Positions 62,159-64,000 of a stretch of 64,000 nt of DNA are shown here, piece after piece. A model generated the notes under the pieces. The model was given only the letters and a program-made list of their open reading frames with translations. It was not told the origin of the DNA and made no database searches. The translations under genes and the position numbers were made by a program. Origin of the DNA: Butyrivibrio sp. NC2007 (GTDB lineage: Bacteria > Bacillota > Clostridia > Lachnospirales > Lachnospiraceae); contig NZ_ATWY01000004.1 of assembly GCF_000421405.1 (NCBI RefSeq), positions 62,001-126,000 of the forward strand, in the 5' to 3' direction. Every line of letters starts with the position of its first letter. Within the stretch, counting starts at the first letter, position 1.

Positions 62159-63123
62159 TTATCTCCCCGGTTAAAAGAGAAAACCGGTCTTCCCTCTTCG
62201 TCCCAGACAACCGGCATAAGTCTTGCGTGCCTGTTGGGATTGTAGAGCGGATCTCCCGTTATGGTCTCTTCATTTCTTGCATGGTATACGCAGATATCCT
62301 GCCCGTTCTCATCCACTGTAAAGCTGTTGTGCCCCGGTCCGTAGATGCCAAGCTTCTCATCAGACTCAAGAACCGGATGTCTCTCCTTGGTCCAGCTCTT
62401 CGGATCAAGAAGGTCGCTGTCTTCATCTGCAGTCAGCATTCCCATACAGTAGGGCTTGCCCGTCTCACTTGCAGAGTAGGTTAAAAAGATCTTTCCGCCG
62501 TGCTTAATGACTGAAGGGCCCTCGTTTACCCAGTAGCCCACTCTCTCCCAGTCATAATCAGGGGTTGTCAGCATCACCTGAACGGTTGCGAGCTTCCAGG
62601 GGGTTTCCATACTGGCAATGTAGAGATTGCTTATCTGTCTTCCGACTCCTACCTTCTCAGCCCAGACATAGTACCTCACGCCTTTGTTCTCGAACACTGT
62701 GCCATCAAGAGAGAAGGCTTTAAAAGAGAACTCGTCTGCGTCAGCTCTCTGGATCTTGCCAAGCTCTGTCCAGGTTCCGGTGATGGGGTCTTCATCCTTG
62801 CACTGAAGAACATAGGGCCTTATCTCCCAGATGTTGTCCTTATCCCCTCCTGCGTAGTAGATGTACCATGCGCCGTCAAGGTAGTGCAGCTCAGGAGCCC
62901 AGATGTGTACACTCATGGGACCTGACTCATGCTTGTGCCAGATTTCTGTCTCTTCTGCATCTGCAAGACCTGCGAGAGTATCGGATTTCCTGAGGACAAT
63001 CCTGTCATATTCGGGAACAGAGGCTGTGAAGTAATAGGTTCCGTCCGTATGTCTGTAAACATAGGGGTCAGCCCTCTGAAGTATCCATGGTTCGTTATAT
63101 TTTAGCTGTCTTTCCGCTGTCAT
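62155..63123 (-). CDS. Intracellular GH43 arabinofuranosidase/arabinosidase
   Basis: 322 residues without signal peptide. GH43 features: base Asp19 in QRADPYVYRHTDGTYYF, the VPEYDRIVLRKS segment, the SLDGTVFENKGVRYYVWAE region with the pKa-modulating Asp, and the acid Glu in WVNEGPSVIKH. Probably acts on imported short arabino-oligosaccharides. First gene of the operon, about 30 bp behind the expected transcription start. Confidence 0.9.
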   Translation of the reverse strand: MTAERQLKYNEPWILQRADPYVYRHTDGTYYFTASVPEYDRIVLRKSDTLAGLADAEETEIWHKHESGPMSVHIWAPELHYLDGAWYIYYAGGDKDNIWEIRPYVLQCKDEDPITGTWTELGKIQRADADEFSFKAFSLDGTVFENKGVRYYVWAEKVGVGRQISNLYIASMETPWKLATVQVMLTTPDYDWERVGYWVNEGPSVIKHGGKIFLTYSASETGKPYCMGMLTADEDSDLLDPKSWTKERHPVLESDEKLGIYGPGHNSFTVDENGQDICVYHARNEETITGDPLYNPNRHARLMPVVWDEEGRPVFSFNRGDK

Positions 63124-63159
63124 TTATCCAATTTCTCCTAATACACCTTGCTATTATCA

Positions 63160-63188
63160 ATTCTAAAGTGCGAGAAATATGAAGTCAA
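63160..63188 (-). promoter_or_regulatory. Promoter of the GH43-GH43-GH51-regulator operon
   Basis: Minus strand TTGACT (63183-63188), a 17-bp spacer and TAGAAT (63160-63165), start about 63153. Confidence 0.75.
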
Positions 63189-63190
63189 CG

Positions 63191-63222
63191 ATTATTTTAG
63201 ATTTAAATGAATTATTTTAGAT
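63191..63222 (-). promoter_or_regulatory. Direct-repeat activator site of the arabinan hydrolase operon
   Basis: On the minus strand ATCTAAAATAAT occurs twice (63211-63222 and 63191-63202), 20 bp apart. Counting ATCTAAAATA as the core, the proximal repeat ends 4 bp before the -35 box, exactly as in the transporter promoter at 54587-54626. Confidence 0.7.
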
Positions 63223-63244
63223 ATTCTAAGGATTTTCACAAAAA

Positions 63245-63287
63245 AACTCCTGCTTTTTGTGCATATTTGCTCAAGCAAGCAGGAGTT
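63245..63287 (-). terminator. Terminator of the aminotransferase gene
   Basis: AACTCCTGCTT (63245-63255) pairs with AAGCAGGAGTT (63277-63287), with a 21-nt loop. On the minus strand the stem is followed by a run of seven or eight T. Confidence 0.8.
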
Positions 63288-63322
63288 TTAGTTTTACCTA
63301 AAGATATTTAATTTGTTTCGCA

Positions 63323-64000
63323 TCAGAGTTTACTGATAAATCTCTCCAGTCTCTCCATGGCAGCCTTGAGATTTTCAAGTGAATATGCGTAGGAAACTCT
63401 AATGTAACCCTCTCCGCAGTCACCAAAGGCTGTACCCGGAACAACAGCGAGCTTCTCTTCCTTAAGAAGTCTTGTACAGAACTCATCACTGGTCATTCCG
63501 AATTTCTTGATGCAAGGGAACACATAAAATGCACCGTAGGGCTCAAAGCACGGAAGTCCGATTCTCTCAAACTCACTAAGAAGGAATCTTCTTCTGTGAT
63601 TGTACTGCTCCTTCATCATAAGAACATCGTCATCGCCGTTCCTTAAGGCCTCAACAGCAGCATACTGGCTGGTTGTAGGAGCACACATGATAGCGAACTG
63701 ATGGATCTTGACCATCTGTTCCATGATGGCCTGTGGTCCGCAGGCATATCCAAGTCTCCAGCCCGTCATAGCATAGGCCTTGGAGAAGCCGTTGATAAGG
63801 ATAGTTCTCTCCTTCATTCCCGGGAGAGATACGATGGATACGTGCTTGCCACTGTAGGTGAGCTCTCCGTAGATCTCGTCGGATATGACATAGAGGTCTT
63901 TTTCTATAACGACCTTGGCAATAGCCTCGAGATCTTCCTTCTCCATGATGGCACCGGTTGGGTTGTTGGGGAACGGAAGAACCAGGATCTTTGTCTTGTC
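63323..64000 (-). CDS. Class I/II PLP-dependent aminotransferase (partial, 5' end outside window)
   Basis: The 3' 226 codons are present. NNPTG (start of the visible part) is the PLP/substrate segment; SDEIYGELTY binds the PLP ring, and the Schiff-base Lys is in GFSKAYAMTGWRLGY, with Arg in GYIRVSYA binding the substrate carboxylate. Similar to aspartate/aromatic aminotransferases (AspC/PatA group) of Firmicutes. It is not obviously linked to the arabinan genes. Confidence 0.92.
   Translation of the reverse strand, partial: DKTKILVLPFPNNPTGAIMEKEDLEAIAKVVIEKDLYVISDEIYGELTYSGKHVSIVSLPGMKERTILINGFSKAYAMTGWRLGYACGPQAIMEQMVKIHQFAIMCAPTTSQYAAVEALRNGDDDVLMMKEQYNHRRRFLLSEFERIGLPCFEPYGAFYVFPCIKKFGMTSDEFCTRLLKEEKLAVVPGTAFGDCGEGYIRVSYAYSLENLKAAMERLERFISKL

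Noticed and set aside
1-64000. Prophage, integrative element or transposon
   Set aside because: No integrase, transposase, phage structural or conjugation genes were seen; small palindromic repeats are the only possibly mobile sequences.

Overview
The window looks like a piece of a low-to-mid GC Firmicutes chromosome, most likely a Lachnospiraceae member of the Butyrivibrio/Pseudobutyrivibrio kind. The grounds are many CUT1 sugar transporters without their own ATPase, GH5/GH30/GH43/GH51 glycosidases, lipoprotein signals, a split transketolase, YhaM, MutS2 and Bacillus-like promoters and Shine-Dalgarno sites. The genus is inference. No prophage, transposase, tRNA or rRNA was found.

Left part (1-22.4 kb, mostly minus strand): tadA, an orphan solute-binding lipoprotein, an aconitase-family hydratase, a GH9-like lipoprotein that lacks the catalytic motifs, an alpha/beta hydrolase and the start of a probable Mur ligase run as one block. 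Then come a plus-strand Rrf2 regulator and the SRP RNA; the shared sugar ATPase MsmX/UgpC followed by a CdaR/PucR-type regulator; a YesL + degenerate GGDEF pair; metG and map; and a phnDCEE-type transporter ending in a cytoplasmic 5'-nucleotidase-like phosphatase.

Middle (22.4-39.6 kb): two carbohydrate loci. (a) A LacI-controlled unit has two permeases, a binding protein, the repressor and an intracellular GH30, next to a secreted 1107-residue GH5 with CBM-like modules. Four copies of an AAAACGTTTT palindrome lie in its control regions, two of them flanking the main promoter. (b) araR - FGGY kinase - araD - transketolase N and C halves - rpe, on one strand, takes L-ribulose to the pentose phosphate pool; araA is not in the window.

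Right part (39.6-64 kb): an 8-oxoG glycosylase, a membrane-anchored Mrr-like nuclease and a lone EIIC protein in tight order; a LysR regulator; small accessory genes; a 54-bp tandem array of CCAACAGG/CCTGTTGG dyads; rlmD, trmL, a two-component system, mutS2, an HtrA-like protein without an intact protease triad, and yhaM. The end is an arabinan locus: a plus-strand CUT1 transporter faces a minus-strand GH43-GH43-GH51-regulator operon, then a partial aminotransferase.

The most informative hidden signal is that the two outward ends of the arabinan locus carry the same promoter design: two ATNTAAAATA direct repeats 20 bp apart, the proximal one exactly 4 bp before a TTGAC(T/G) -35 box. This points to one activator co-ordinating uptake and hydrolysis. 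The single MsmX-type ATPase probably energises all CUT1 systems here.
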